Shown here: positions 33,020-41,193 of the stretch, piece after piece
Layout of the letters: each line of letters opens with the position of its first letter
Position numbering within the stretch: the stretch's first letter is position 1
Source: 2-01-FULL-39-10-A sp964565795
Lineage (GTDB): Bacteria; Patescibacteriota; Microgenomatia; Levybacterales; UBA12049
Assembly: GCA_964565795.1 (NCBI GenBank)
Contig: CAZMGC010000001.1
Coordinates: 1 to 64,000 of the forward strand
Direction of reading: 5' to 3'
DNA length: 64,000 bases
Notes under the pieces: generated by a model
The model's database searches: none
What the model saw: the letters and a program-made list of their open reading frames with translations, nothing else
What the model was told of the DNA's origin: nothing
Translations under genes and position numbers: made by a program

Positions 33020-33048
33020 AATATACTATTTGAGATTTAGCCTGTCAA
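33020..33048 (-). promoter_or_regulatory. Promoter of tandem set member 2, leaderless geometry
   Basis: Minus strand TTGACA (complement of 33043-33048), 17 bases, TATATT (33020-33025), eight bases to the ATG. The -35 touches the stop codon of the next gene upstream. Confidence 0.75.
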
Positions 33049-33444
33049 TTAGGTATTTTCAGGTTGTGGAGGAGTTAGAATTCTTCTCGCTTCGTCTAAA
33101 GCAGTTTGAGTAGATGTTCCAGGATTTTGAAAACCAGCTGGATAAACCACCTCAAAAGATGGATCGATCATGTCTTTACCGCTATAAAAAGTTCTAATAA
33201 TGAATCTTCTACCATCTTGCGAAGTTCCCGGGAAGGTGACTCTAGTGAGATCTGGCCCTTTTGTTCCGTCAAACACAAATCCATCTCTTCCAACATACAT
33301 TTGATCTCTTTTATCCGGTTCTATTCCAGAGCGATTAGCAACTAAATCATTAATTTCTGCCACAGCAGATCTCCTCGAAGCACCGTCGAGTCTTGGTTCT
33401 TGAGGCGCTAATCCTCTTTTTTCTGCAATAGTTGGGCCTGGCAT
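33049..33444 (-). CDS. Hypothetical protein, tandem set member 3
   Basis: 131 residues from ATG 33444. The TTG three codons upstream overlaps the -10 region and is rejected. A helical N-terminal part (SAVAEINDLVANRSGI), a beta core (DLTRVTFPG, RRFIIRTFY, SFEVVYPAGF), a helix (TALDEARRILT) and a Pro/Glu tail are seen. About 4 Lys and 13 Arg. Unknown family. It is transcribed divergently from zwf. Confidence 0.6.
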   Translation of the reverse strand: MPGPTIAEKRGLAPQEPRLDGASRRSAVAEINDLVANRSGIEPDKRDQMYVGRDGFVFDGTKGPDLTRVTFPGTSQDGRRFIIRTFYSGKDMIDPSFEVVYPAGFQNPGTSTQTALDEARRILTPPQPENT

Positions 33445-33452
33445 AAGTGCCA

Positions 33453-33481
33453 AATATACTCTTTGAAACTTTTTGTGTCAA
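33453..33481 (-). promoter_or_regulatory. Promoter of tandem set member 3, leaderless geometry
   Basis: Minus strand TTGACA (complement of 33476-33481), 17 bases, TATATT (33453-33458), eight bases to the ATG at 33444. Confidence 0.75.
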
Positions 33482-33491
33482 CTACTATAAT
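33463..33491 (+). promoter_or_regulatory. zwf promoter, leaderless geometry
   Basis: TTGAAA (33463-33468), 17 bases, TATAAT (33486-33491), eight bases to the ATG at 33500. It overlaps the divergent promoter on the other strand almost completely. Confidence 0.7.
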
Positions 33492-33499
33492 CTTTAGAT

Positions 33500-34939
33500 A
33501 TGGATTCGCCAGAAGTATTTTCACAAATGCAAAGCCCCTTTGCGATGATTATATTTGGTGCCACAGGAGATCTTTCGCATCACAAATTAATTCCCGGACT
33601 TCTTTCACTTTTTAATAAAAAAATGCTTCCAGAGGAATTTTTTATAATTGGTTATTCTAGGCGCGCTTATTCAGATGTCGATTTTAGAAATTCTTTTGCC
33701 TCTCTAGGAAAACAAGAAGGGTGGGATGAATTTTCTAAACATCTTTATTACCAAAAAGGAACTTTTGAAAAAAAAGAAGGATATGAAAATTTAATTGAAC
33801 GCCTTAATGAATTAGATAAAAAAATAGGCGCGTGCATTACTCGGTTTTTTTATCTAGCAACACCACCAGAGCACTACTCTGATATTTTGGACAAATTGGT
33901 TAGCACTAAGCTTTCTGAAGGATGTGGACAGGGTAGTAACAAGTGGACCCGGGTGGTTATAGAAAAACCTTTTGGCAAAGATGCCGAAACAGCGAAAATG
34001 CTTGAAGATAAACTCTCAAGTATTTTTGACGAAAAACAAATTTTTAGAGTAGATCATTATTTAGGAAAAGAAACAGTCCAAAATTTACTTGCGTTCAGGT
34101 TTGCCAACAGTATCTTCGAGCCTATGTGGAGTTCTAAGTTTATAGAGCATGTTCAAATTACCTGGGCAGAAAAAGAAGGAATTGAAAATCGAGGAAATTT
34201 TTTTGATGGAGTAGGAATGCTTAGAGATGTGGTTCAAAATCACATGATGCAACTTATTTCTGCAGTAGCGATGGAGCAGCCCAGTAGTTTTACAAAAGAA
34301 AATGTGAGAAATGAAAGAGCCAAAGTTGCTGCTTCAGTAAAGCTTGCAGACAAAAACGTAGTGAGAGGTCAATATGATGACTATCAAAATGAAGAAGAGG
34401 TAGAGAAGGGATCTGATACAGAAACTTATGTTGCCATGAAATTATTTGTTAACACTCCGCGTTTTTCTGGTGTACCATTTTATATTAGAGCAGGAAAACG
34501 AATGGAAAAAGAAGTCATAACTATTTCAGTGGTTTTTTATCAAACATGTCACATTTTATTTAAAGAATATGGTTGTCCAGAAATTGGAAATGTTTTGACT
34601 TTTAGAATTCAACCTGACGAGGGAATTACTCTTCGTTTGATAGCCAAACAGCCAGGTGCGAAATTAAAATTGGGAAGTGTAAATATGAAATTTAATTATA
34701 AAGATGACTTTGGAACATTGGGACTTGATGCATATGAAAAAATTTTACTCGATATTTTCAGTGGGGATCAAATTTTGTTCTCTCGATCGGACGAAATTCA
34801 AAATTCATGGAAGTTACTAGACAATATTTTAAAAACATGGGAGAATGAGGAAAATATTTCCAAGTATATTTCTGGGTCCTGGGGTCCAGAAGAAGGAAAT
34901 GCTTTAATTGAGCGGGACGGAAAAAAATGGATAAAATAA
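33500..34939 (+). CDS. zwf: Glucose-6-phosphate 1-dehydrogenase
   Basis: 479 residues. It oxidises glucose-6-phosphate to the lactone, making NADPH. The N-terminal GATGDLSHHKLIPGL is the nucleotide-binding loop, RVDHYLGKETVQN is the active-site signature with the catalytic His, and FYIRAGKRM is a substrate contact. Length is normal. Together with pgl and gnd in the same 6 kb it provides the oxidative pentose phosphate branch, and thus NADPH for FolA and ribose-5-phosphate for prs. Confidence 0.93.
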   Translation: MDSPEVFSQMQSPFAMIIFGATGDLSHHKLIPGLLSLFNKKMLPEEFFIIGYSRRAYSDVDFRNSFASLGKQEGWDEFSKHLYYQKGTFEKKEGYENLIERLNELDKKIGACITRFFYLATPPEHYSDILDKLVSTKLSEGCGQGSNKWTRVVIEKPFGKDAETAKMLEDKLSSIFDEKQIFRVDHYLGKETVQNLLAFRFANSIFEPMWSSKFIEHVQITWAEKEGIENRGNFFDGVGMLRDVVQNHMMQLISAVAMEQPSSFTKENVRNERAKVAASVKLADKNVVRGQYDDYQNEEEVEKGSDTETYVAMKLFVNTPRFSGVPFYIRAGKRMEKEVITISVVFYQTCHILFKEYGCPEIGNVLTFRIQPDEGITLRLIAKQPGAKLKLGSVNMKFNYKDDFGTLGLDAYEKILLDIFSGDQILFSRSDEIQNSWKLLDNILKTWENEENISKYISGSWGPEEGNALIERDGKKWIK

Positions 34940-34956
34940 ATTTTGACGAATTTAAC

Positions 34957-35023
34957 CCGCCGTATCTTGCCGTTCGCCTTTTCAGTTCTTTTCGAACACG
35001 GCTCACGGAGCGAATATTGGCGG
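34957..35023. repeat. GC-rich imperfect inverted-repeat block after zwf
   Basis: CCGCC (34957-34961) pairs with GGCGG (35019-35023). Inside, GTTCG (34972-34976) pairs with CGAAC (34993-34997), with GCC and GGC extending it across a bulge. TTCGC (34973-34977) can alternatively pair with GCGAA (35010-35014). The GC content is clearly above the surroundings. It could be a terminator, a structured RNA or a degraded palindromic element; no gene is credible in it. Confidence 0.4.
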
Positions 35024-35036
35024 ATTTCAGATTATT

Positions 35037-35384
35037 ATGATTAGTTTTGAGGACTTCAAAAAAATAGAAATAAGAATGGGAAAGATTACGGCTTGTGAGA
35101 AAGTAGAGGGCGCTGATAAACTTTTACGTTTGCAGGTTGACTTCGGCCCTGCAGAGCAGGGTTCTGAAGAAAGAATGACAAGGCAAATTATTAGTGGAAT
35201 TGCCGAGAGCTATTCCCCAGAAGAATTGGTCGGGAAGACATTACCCTTCGTCGTAAATCTAGAATATAGAAAATTTAAGGGAGAAGAATCACAGGGAATG
35301 CTGGTCGCAACTGGAACTGGAAGTGAAAATGTAGTTTTACTTGAACCAAATAAGGAAATTGAAGCAGGCGCCGAAGTAGTTTAG
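35037..35384 (+). CDS. tRNA-binding OB-fold protein (Trbp111/MetRS-beta type)
   Basis: 115 residues. The pattern FKKIEIRMGKITACEKVEGADKLLRLQVDFG, QIISGIAESYSPEELVGK and VVNLEYRKFKGEESQGMLVAT matches the EMAP/Trbp111 domain found alone or at the C-terminus of MetRS. It binds the outside of tRNA. Whether it pairs with a MetRS cannot be told here. It follows the GC-rich block after zwf and is convergent with the MBL gene, overlapping by four bases. Confidence 0.85.
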   Translation: MISFEDFKKIEIRMGKITACEKVEGADKLLRLQVDFGPAEQGSEERMTRQIISGIAESYSPEELVGKTLPFVVNLEYRKFKGEESQGMLVATGTGSENVVLLEPNKEIEAGAEVV

Positions 35385-36142
35385 GCCTCAAATTCAGAAA
35401 GATCATTTGCACCATAAGTTTCAGAAAATATTGTCTTTGCTTTTTCTACTGCTTCATTTCGACTTTCTAAAGTTGTATAGATATGTGCGCCAAAATGAGT
35501 CAGTATGAGTTTTTTAACATTTTCTTCTTTTGCTAATGTGGCAGCCTGAATGGCATCGAAATGTCCCCACTCAGTTTCTGTATTATCTTTTGCAGCACAT
35601 TCGCAAATAAAAATATCTGAATTATTTGCTAACTTTCTTGCTTGATCTGTAAATCCACAGTCACCAGTGTATGAGATAATTTTTCCTTCTAATTCAAATC
35701 TATATCCGTGGTCTCTATATGCGTGGTGTTGTTCAATGGCTTGTGCTTTGAATGGAATACTTTCACCTTCTTCAGAAAGTTCATGGAGTCTAATTTCGGT
35801 TTTTAAATTATAAATATTATCAGGTCTTGGTTTGTATCCTACAGTAAAAGGAGGATTTACTAAAGTCTCAAAATCTTTTGTTCTCCCAGTTCCAGCATAG
35901 ACATCAATTCCTTGTTTGAAGTCAAATTTATTTAAAATATGGAGGCCTGATGTGTGGTCTAAATGAAAATGAGTTATGAACATAGAGATAGGCTTATCTT
36001 CTTTAATAAATTGATCAAGTTTATAAATTCCATTACCAGCATCAAGAACTAAATAATGGTCTTTGGTGTCAATTAAAATTGATGGAGTGTCGCCAGTGGG
36101 TGAAGAGTACCAGCCATTAGTCCCTAAGAATGTAATTTTCAT
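35381..36142 (-). CDS. MBL-fold metallo-hydrolase (RNase Z-like)
   Basis: 253 residues. ITHFHLDHTSG gives the HxHxDH zinc site, ISYTGDCGF carries the bridging Asp, and LILTHFGAH holds the last His. The N-terminus KITFLGTNGWYSSP is typical of RNase Z/phosphodiesterase-like MBL proteins. The RNase Z exosite arm is not seen, so tRNA 3' processing is unproven. It is transcribed divergently from gnd. Confidence 0.8.
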   Translation of the reverse strand: MKITFLGTNGWYSSPTGDTPSILIDTKDHYLVLDAGNGIYKLDQFIKEDKPISMFITHFHLDHTSGLHILNKFDFKQGIDVYAGTGRTKDFETLVNPPFTVGYKPRPDNIYNLKTEIRLHELSEEGESIPFKAQAIEQHHAYRDHGYRFELEGKIISYTGDCGFTDQARKLANNSDIFICECAAKDNTETEWGHFDAIQAATLAKEENVKKLILTHFGAHIYTTLESRNEAVEKAKTIFSETYGANDLSEFEA

Positions 36143-36199
36143 AAAATTATTTTAACACCTGTCTTTTAAATTCACAATAAAATTGATAGACTTTATTTG

Positions 36200-37108
36200 A
36201 TGAAAATTGGAATTATTGGGCTGGGGAAAATGGGATCGCGTATGGCGCAGAAATTAGCAGATGCAGAACACGAAGTTTCTGTTTGGAACCGCTCTTCTGG
36301 GGATGTAGCAGAGCTGAAAAAACTGGTAAAAGTTGAAGGTTTTGAATCGATTGAGGATTTAATTAAAAGTCTTCCGTCTCCCAGGATTATTTGGATCATG
36401 GTGCCGCATATTGCCGTTGAAGAAGTTTTAACAGAAATTAAGAAATTTATAGAATCGGGAGATATTGTGATTGACGGTGGAAATTCTAATTATAAAGATA
36501 CGGATAGGAGATTTGAGGAATTTGAGAAAGCTGGAATTAAATTTCTAGGGATTGGAGTAAGTGGAGGATTAATTGCATTTGAAAAGGGTTATCCTTTAAT
36601 GGCTGGTGGGAATAGGGAAGCTTATGACTTAATTAAGCCTATCCTAGATACTCTTTCAAATCCAGATGGTGGATATGGGTATTTCGGAACTGGAGGTGCG
36701 GGTCATTTTGTAAAAATGGTTCACAATGGAGTTGAATATGCGCAAATGCAGGCGATTGGAGAAGGATTTGAGATTTTGGAGAAATCTAAGTACGATCTTA
36801 ATCTTTCTAAAGTGGCTAAGGTCTGGCAGAGAGGAAGTATAGTGTCTGGATTTCTAATTGATCGAACAGCGGAAATATTTAAAGAAGACGTAGTATTGGC
36901 AGAATTTAATGGGCCAATTTCCAGGAGTGGAGAGGGAGATTGGACACTCCTGGCAGCCGAAGAGGAAGGTGTAAAGCCTGAAATAATTCATGAAGCTGTT
37001 GAGTTTAGAAAAAAATCTGAAACAGATATCAATATTCAAGATTCGATGACTGCTAAAGTTATTAATGCTCTTCGGCATGCATTTGGAGGACATCAGATAA
37101 AGAAATAA
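36200..37108 (+). CDS. gnd: 6-phosphogluconate dehydrogenase (decarboxylating), short type
   Basis: 302 residues, the short Gnd type (the long type has about 470). The Rossmann start KIGIIGLGKMGSRMAQKL, the NADP region WNRSS, DGGNSNYKDTDRR (catalytic motif) and FGTGGAGHFVKMVHNGVEYAQMQA are present. It decarboxylates 6-phosphogluconate to ribulose-5-phosphate. ATG 36200 is chosen over the adjoining TTG; TAGACT lies seven bases upstream, indicating a leaderless message. It completes the pathway of pgl and zwf. Confidence 0.92.
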   Translation: MKIGIIGLGKMGSRMAQKLADAEHEVSVWNRSSGDVAELKKLVKVEGFESIEDLIKSLPSPRIIWIMVPHIAVEEVLTEIKKFIESGDIVIDGGNSNYKDTDRRFEEFEKAGIKFLGIGVSGGLIAFEKGYPLMAGGNREAYDLIKPILDTLSNPDGGYGYFGTGGAGHFVKMVHNGVEYAQMQAIGEGFEILEKSKYDLNLSKVAKVWQRGSIVSGFLIDRTAEIFKEDVVLAEFNGPISRSGEGDWTLLAAEEEGVKPEIIHEAVEFRKKSETDINIQDSMTAKVINALRHAFGGHQIKK

Positions 37109-37127
37109 TTGTGCTATACTCGAATCT

Positions 37128-38399
37128 GTGAAGTACTCTACATTTTTCCCAAAAGCGAGAAAGTCAGAATTTAAAGATGATCTTTCCGTTAATGCCAAAT
37201 ATTTGGTAAAAGCTGGCTATATCGATCAGCTTATGGCAGGTTCATACACATTATTGCCACTTGGTTTTAGGGTTGTTGAGAAAATTAAAAATATTATCCG
37301 CGAAGAATTAGATAAAACCGGCGCGCAGGAATTATCAATGCCTCTTCTTCATCCTAGAGATGTTTGGGATAAAACAGGGAGATGGTCTGACCCTGGCGTG
37401 CAAACTATTATGTATCAGTTTAAAGATATCCATGAGAGAGAATTTGGTCTTTCATTTACACACGAAGAAATAGTAATGGATTTACTTGGGAAAATGGTGC
37501 AATCGTACAAAGATCTTCCAGTAAAGGTCTATCAATTTTCTACCAAATTTAGAAATGAACCTCGTGCAAAATCTGGAATTTTAAGAGGAAGAGAGTTTTT
37601 AATGAAAGATCTTTATTCGGCTCACGTAAGCGAAGAAGATATGTATGTTTATTATAACGCTGTAAAAGAAGCATATCCAAAAATTTTCAAACGTCTTGGT
37701 CTAGATTCCATAACAGTTGAAGCCTCTGGGGGAGTATTTACTGAAAAAAATAGTCACGAATTCCAAGTAATAAGCGACGTTGGGGAAGACACTATCTATT
37801 TTTGCGATTGTTCTGGAAAAGACTGTCACTGTAAATTTGCGCAGAATAAAGAATTGTTTAAAGGCAACGATGGAGATAAATGCCCAGAGTGTGATGATTG
37901 CACAGTAAAATCAGCCAAGTCCATAGAGGTAGGAAATATTTTCCCACTTGGAACTAAATATTCTCAAAACATGAAAGTTTTATTTACAGATGAAGAGGGA
38001 GCGCAGCAAAATATTTGGTTTGCGTCATATGGAATTGGGCCAACTAGAGTCATGGGAACTCTTGTAGAAATATTTCATGATGACAGAGGGATTATCTGGC
38101 CAAAAAGTGTTGCACCATACCATGTTTATTTAGTAAGTCTTGGAAGAAATGAAGAGGCTGAGGAAATAGAAAAAAAGCTAGAAGAAAAAGGAATAGAGGT
38201 TTTATATGACGATAGAGATGTCTCAGCTGGAGAAAAATTCGCAAACGCGGATTTACTCGGTCTTCCATATCGCTTGGTTATTTCTCAAAAAACAGGAGAT
38301 AGGATCGAATTTAAGGAAAGAAATAGTCAGGACATAGAACTTTTAACTTTAGAAGAAATTATTTCTAAAATTGGGGAAGAAAAGGAATTTGTAGTTTAA
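37128..38399 (+). CDS. proS: Prolyl-tRNA synthetase without editing insertion
   Basis: 423 residues with a GTG start seven bases after TATACT (37115-37120). Class II motifs: GFRVVEKIKNIIREEL, the TxE-type THEEI, FRNEPRAKSGILRGREFLMKD (motif 2) and SYGIGPTRVMGTLVE (motif 3), followed by an anticodon domain (VYLVSLGRNEEAEE). The roughly 180-residue INS editing domain of bacterial ProRS is missing. In its place is a short Cys-rich stretch (CDCSGKDCHC and CPECDDC) that could hold zinc. It overlaps the next, convergent gene by 35 bases. Confidence 0.92.
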   Translation: MKYSTFFPKARKSEFKDDLSVNAKYLVKAGYIDQLMAGSYTLLPLGFRVVEKIKNIIREELDKTGAQELSMPLLHPRDVWDKTGRWSDPGVQTIMYQFKDIHEREFGLSFTHEEIVMDLLGKMVQSYKDLPVKVYQFSTKFRNEPRAKSGILRGREFLMKDLYSAHVSEEDMYVYYNAVKEAYPKIFKRLGLDSITVEASGGVFTEKNSHEFQVISDVGEDTIYFCDCSGKDCHCKFAQNKELFKGNDGDKCPECDDCTVKSAKSIEVGNIFPLGTKYSQNMKVLFTDEEGAQQNIWFASYGIGPTRVMGTLVEIFHDDRGIIWPKSVAPYHVYLVSLGRNEEAEEIEKKLEEKGIEVLYDDRDVSAGEKFANADLLGLPYRLVISQKTGDRIEFKERNSQDIELLTLEEIISKIGEEKEFVV

Positions 38400-38781
38400 A
38401 TACGTAAATCCATACAAAAGTGTAGGCTACCAATAAGACTATTACTCCAAGACCTAAAACCAAAGACATCATTTTTGATCCTCCATGCTTTACGGTAGCG
38501 CCTTGATTTTTACCAGGATTATTTGCGTTAAAGGCTATAGTTCCGCCGCCGATTGGAGAAGGAGCTGCTGGAGCTGCGGGTGCAGCTTGTGGCATAACTG
38601 GAGCAGCAGGTTGAACAGGAGCTGGAGCTATAGGTTGTGCGCCGATTGCAGGATTAAAGGGTGGAGGAGCTACAGGCGGAGGAGGTGGAACAGCTCCACC
38701 AGGAGGTGTAGCGGGTCCATTCATAACTCTATCGTATGCTTCTTGAAGTTTTGGGTCAGTAGCGGACAGCTTTGGATCCAT
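38365..38781 (-). CDS. Pro/Ala-rich protein with C-terminal membrane anchor
   Basis: 138 residues. Residues 20-85 are almost only Pro, Ala, Gly and Val, and a single membrane helix (about 107-130, LVLGLGVIVLLVAYTFVWIYVF) ends the protein. It is a tail-anchored style small protein with unknown role. Its last codons overlap the 3' end of proS on the other strand. Its promoter region shares an unusual 22-base block with the purK promoter. Confidence 0.6.
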   Translation of the reverse strand: MDPKLSATDPKLQEAYDRVMNGPATPPGGAVPPPPPVAPPPFNPAIGAQPIAPAPVQPAAPVMPQAAPAAPAAPSPIGGGTIAFNANNPGKNQGATVKHGGSKMMSLVLGLGVIVLLVAYTFVWIYVFKLQIPFLPQF

Positions 38782-38788
38782 ACTATTT

Positions 38789-38816
38789 AGTTTAACGCAT
38801 CGGTGGTTTTTGTCAA
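38789..38816 (-). promoter_or_regulatory. Promoter of the tail-anchored protein gene
   Basis: Minus strand TTGACA (complement of 38811-38816), 16 bases, TAAACT (38789-38794), seven bases to the ATG. Just upstream on the same strand GATTAGATCGGGG runs into the -35, nearly the same as before the purK promoter. Confidence 0.6.
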
Positions 38817-38844
38817 CCCCGATCTAATCAGGATAAAGTATAAC

Positions 38845-39735
38845 TTACTGTGCTTTTGTAATAAGAATTTCTAAAAATTCATTGAAATTTATACCTGCAG
38901 CTTTTGCCTCTTTGGGTAAAAGGCTTTCTGAAGTTAGTCCTGGGATTGTATTTACGTCCAAAACATAAGGAACATTTTCAAATACCATAAAATCAGTTCG
39001 TGAATAAGTTCCTAAATCAAAATGATTGTGAATTTTAAGTGTTATGTCTTGTATCTTTTTTTGCATTTCATCATTTAATGATGGAGCAAAGGGAATTTCC
39101 TGAGTTTTTCCAGTATATTTATTTTCATAATCAAAGAACTCTCCATCCGGTGGGATAATTTCAATAATCGGCAGAGGTTTATCGTTTAATATACCAACGG
39201 TCACTTCAATTCCTTGAAAACATTTTTCAACGAAAATGTCCGTATCCATATCTAGTATTCGTTTTACTTCGGTGCTAGCTAGATCATCCTTACTTTTAAT
39301 TATTGCAACTTCACGAGACGAGCCACCATTTGATGATTTTAAAACACAAGGAAGCCCAAATTTTTCTATGTCATTTTTAGTTTTAATAATTTTCCAAGGC
39401 GAAGTTGGAATATTATTTTTATTGCAATAGATCTTGAAGGGAATTTTAAACCAAGCATTTTGTAAACCTCTATAATTTCTAGTTCCAACTATTGGTTTGT
39501 TTATATTGCTTAAAAACTTATGGAGTTTTCCGCCTTCTCCTTCTTCGCCGTGGAGAACTGGAAAAAGGATATCGTACTTATTGCTAGACTTAGTGATAGG
39601 TTCGTATCCATCTCTAAGATCATAAAGCTTAACGACGTGGCCATTTTCTTCTAATGCAGCTGAAACATTTTTTGCAGAATTTAAAGAAACTTCTCGTTCC
39701 GAGGAATCACCGCCTGTGATTATTAGAACTTTCAT
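38845..39735 (-). CDS. ddl: D-alanine--D-alanine ligase
   Basis: 296 residues from ATG 39735; the first seven codons of the longer frame are rejected because KVLIITGGDSSEREVSL is the usual start. It is an ATP-grasp enzyme joining two D-Ala for peptidoglycan precursors in the cytoplasm. Motifs: VLHGEEGEGGKLHKFL, LPCVLKSSNGGSSREV, YVLDVNTIPGLT. Length fits the family. It implies a peptidoglycan wall, consistent with the NlpC-like and LPxTG proteins here. Confidence 0.9.
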   Translation of the reverse strand: MKVLIITGGDSSEREVSLNSAKNVSAALEENGHVVKLYDLRDGYEPITKSSNKYDILFPVLHGEEGEGGKLHKFLSNINKPIVGTRNYRGLQNAWFKIPFKIYCNKNNIPTSPWKIIKTKNDIEKFGLPCVLKSSNGGSSREVAIIKSKDDLASTEVKRILDMDTDIFVEKCFQGIEVTVGILNDKPLPIIEIIPPDGEFFDYENKYTGKTQEIPFAPSLNDEMQKKIQDITLKIHNHFDLGTYSRTDFMVFENVPYVLDVNTIPGLTSESLLPKEAKAAGINFNEFLEILITKAQ

Positions 39736-39760
39736 GATGGAAAATAAAGATAACATAAAA

Positions 39761-39789
39761 TTGTTAGTAAATCAAAAATGGGGTATACT
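39761..39789 (+). promoter_or_regulatory. Promoter of the DHH gene, leaderless geometry
   Basis: TTGTTA (39761-39766), 17 bases, TATACT (39784-39789), six bases to the ATG at 39796. An in-frame ATG at 39778 lies upstream of the -10 box and cannot be used from this promoter. Confidence 0.7.
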
Positions 39790-39795
39790 TGCGAT

Positions 39796-40689
39796 ATGAA
39801 AATAATCGTAACTCACTCAGCACCAGATCTTGATGCTGTAACTTCAGTTTGGCTTATAAAAAGATTTTTACAAGGCTGGAAAGACGCAGAAATAAAGTTT
39901 GTACCCGCCGGTTCCCGTTTGGATAAATCTCGCGCAGATAAAATTTCAGATCCGATTGAAAAAATTAACGACGCTGAAGTCATACACGTGGATACGGGGA
40001 TGGGCCCACTTGATCATCATCAAATTTTTTCAGATAAAGTTTGCGGTGCAACTCTTACTTGGGATTTCGTTCGCGAAAATGGGCAAATGTTTGAGAATGA
40101 AGCTACTTCGGATAAGGTTCAGACTCGTGAACAGGCGATTGCCCGAATGATGAACGTAGTGGTAGAAGACGATCATTTTAAGCAAGTTTTTTATCCCGAA
40201 CCAAATGCAGATCATTATGAATTTATGCTTTCAGATATGCTAGACGGATTAAAACTTCAGAAGCCAGGGCAGGATCAGGCATGTTTGGATTTTAGTTTCT
40301 TAGCGCTGGATGCCATAATGCACAATTTTGAAAATAAAATTTGGGCTGAAAAAGAAATTGAAGTGAATGGTAAAAAATTTGAATCTAAATGGGGAAGAGC
40401 GATAGCATTTGAGACCATAAATGATGATGTAATAAAAATTAGTCAGAAAATGGGGTACGCAATAGCCGTAAGAAAAGATCCCAGAAAAGGTTATGTAAGA
40501 ATTAAGGCAACCCCTGCTGTAAATGTAGATCTTACTCCAGTTTATGAACAACTGCGAAAAATGGATCCTGATGCCACATGGTTTCTTCATGTAGGAAAGA
40601 GAATGCTTTTAAATGGAACACCAAAAAATCCCAAAATGATTCCAACTAAATTAAAACTTGACCAAATAATAAATGTATTAAAAGTATGA
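39796..40689 (+). CDS. DHH-family phosphoesterase-like protein
   Basis: 297 residues. HSAPDLDAVTSVWLI (motif I), VIHVDTGMGPLDHHQ (DHH motif) and the following Cys/Gly/Ala pattern are as in DHH phosphoesterases, which use two metals to hydrolyse phosphodiesters such as nanoRNA or cyclic dinucleotides. A standard C-terminal DHHA1 domain is not evident, so the substrate is open. The stop overlaps the HIT gene by four bases. Confidence 0.65.
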   Translation: MKIIVTHSAPDLDAVTSVWLIKRFLQGWKDAEIKFVPAGSRLDKSRADKISDPIEKINDAEVIHVDTGMGPLDHHQIFSDKVCGATLTWDFVRENGQMFENEATSDKVQTREQAIARMMNVVVEDDHFKQVFYPEPNADHYEFMLSDMLDGLKLQKPGQDQACLDFSFLALDAIMHNFENKIWAEKEIEVNGKKFESKWGRAIAFETINDDVIKISQKMGYAIAVRKDPRKGYVRIKATPAVNVDLTPVYEQLRKMDPDATWFLHVGKRMLLNGTPKNPKMIPTKLKLDQIINVLKV

Positions 40690-41090
40690 AAGACTGTATT
40701 TTTTGTAAAGTAATTGCCAAAGAGGTTCCAGGGTATTTTATCTTAGAAGAAAAAGAATATGTCGCTTTTTTAGATATTTTTGGTTCAACGGATGGGCATA
40801 CTATGGTGGTTCCACGAAAGCATGGATTAAGTATCTTAGATTATTCCAAAGAAGAATTAGGGGAATTTATGGAAGGTGTTCAAGCTGTTGCTAAAAAATT
40901 GGAAAAGAATCTAAATGTTGATTCAATTACAATCGGAATAAACCACAAAGAAGAAAAAGGTGTACCACATCTTCATATACATTTGATTCCAAGGTTTAAA
41001 TCGGATGGCGGAAAAGTGATCCAATCACTAGTTTCCAAAGATCTTGATCAAGATTTAGCTAAAACAGCAGAGAAAATCCGCGCGAATTAA
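40686..41090 (+). CDS. HIT-family nucleotide hydrolase
   Basis: 134 residues. The family signature is complete: DCIFCKVIAKEVPGY at the start, FLDIFGSTDGHTMVVPRKH in the middle and VPHLHIHLIPRF (HxHxH catalytic triad). It hydrolyses dinucleoside polyphosphates or AMP conjugates. It overlaps the DHH gene by four bases (ATGA) so the two are co-translated, perhaps both acting on nucleotide by-products. Confidence 0.93.
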   Translation: MKDCIFCKVIAKEVPGYFILEEKEYVAFLDIFGSTDGHTMVVPRKHGLSILDYSKEELGEFMEGVQAVAKKLEKNLNVDSITIGINHKEEKGVPHLHIHLIPRFKSDGGKVIQSLVSKDLDQDLAKTAEKIRAN

Positions 41091-41091
41091 C

Positions 41092-41120
41092 TTGTTAATT
41101 GGCTTCATTTGGGGTACAAT
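41092..41120 (+). promoter_or_regulatory. rpsU promoter
   Basis: TTGTTA (41092-41097), 17 bases, TACAAT (41115-41120). Transcription would begin near 41127, giving a leader of about 67 bases before the S21 start. Confidence 0.65.
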
Positions 41121-41142
41121 TTAACACACATTCGTTAAACCG

Positions 41143-41164
41143 TAGCCACGTATCATCGTAGCTA
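41143..41164 (+). promoter_or_regulatory. Hairpin in the S21 leader
   Basis: TAGCCACG (41143-41150) and CGTAGCTA (41157-41164) pair at seven of eight positions around a TATCAT loop. It stands 30 bases before the ATG and before a strong ribosome site (AAAAGGGGGTG, 41171-41181). A role in translational control is possible. Confidence 0.4.
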
Positions 41165-41193
41165 TGAATTAAAAGGGGGTGTTTATTTAATTT

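Noticed and set aside
34758..35006. Minus-strand ORF covering the GC-rich block after zwf
   Set aside because: Most of it is the reverse of zwf, and it has no start context; the Arg-rich part comes from the structured block.
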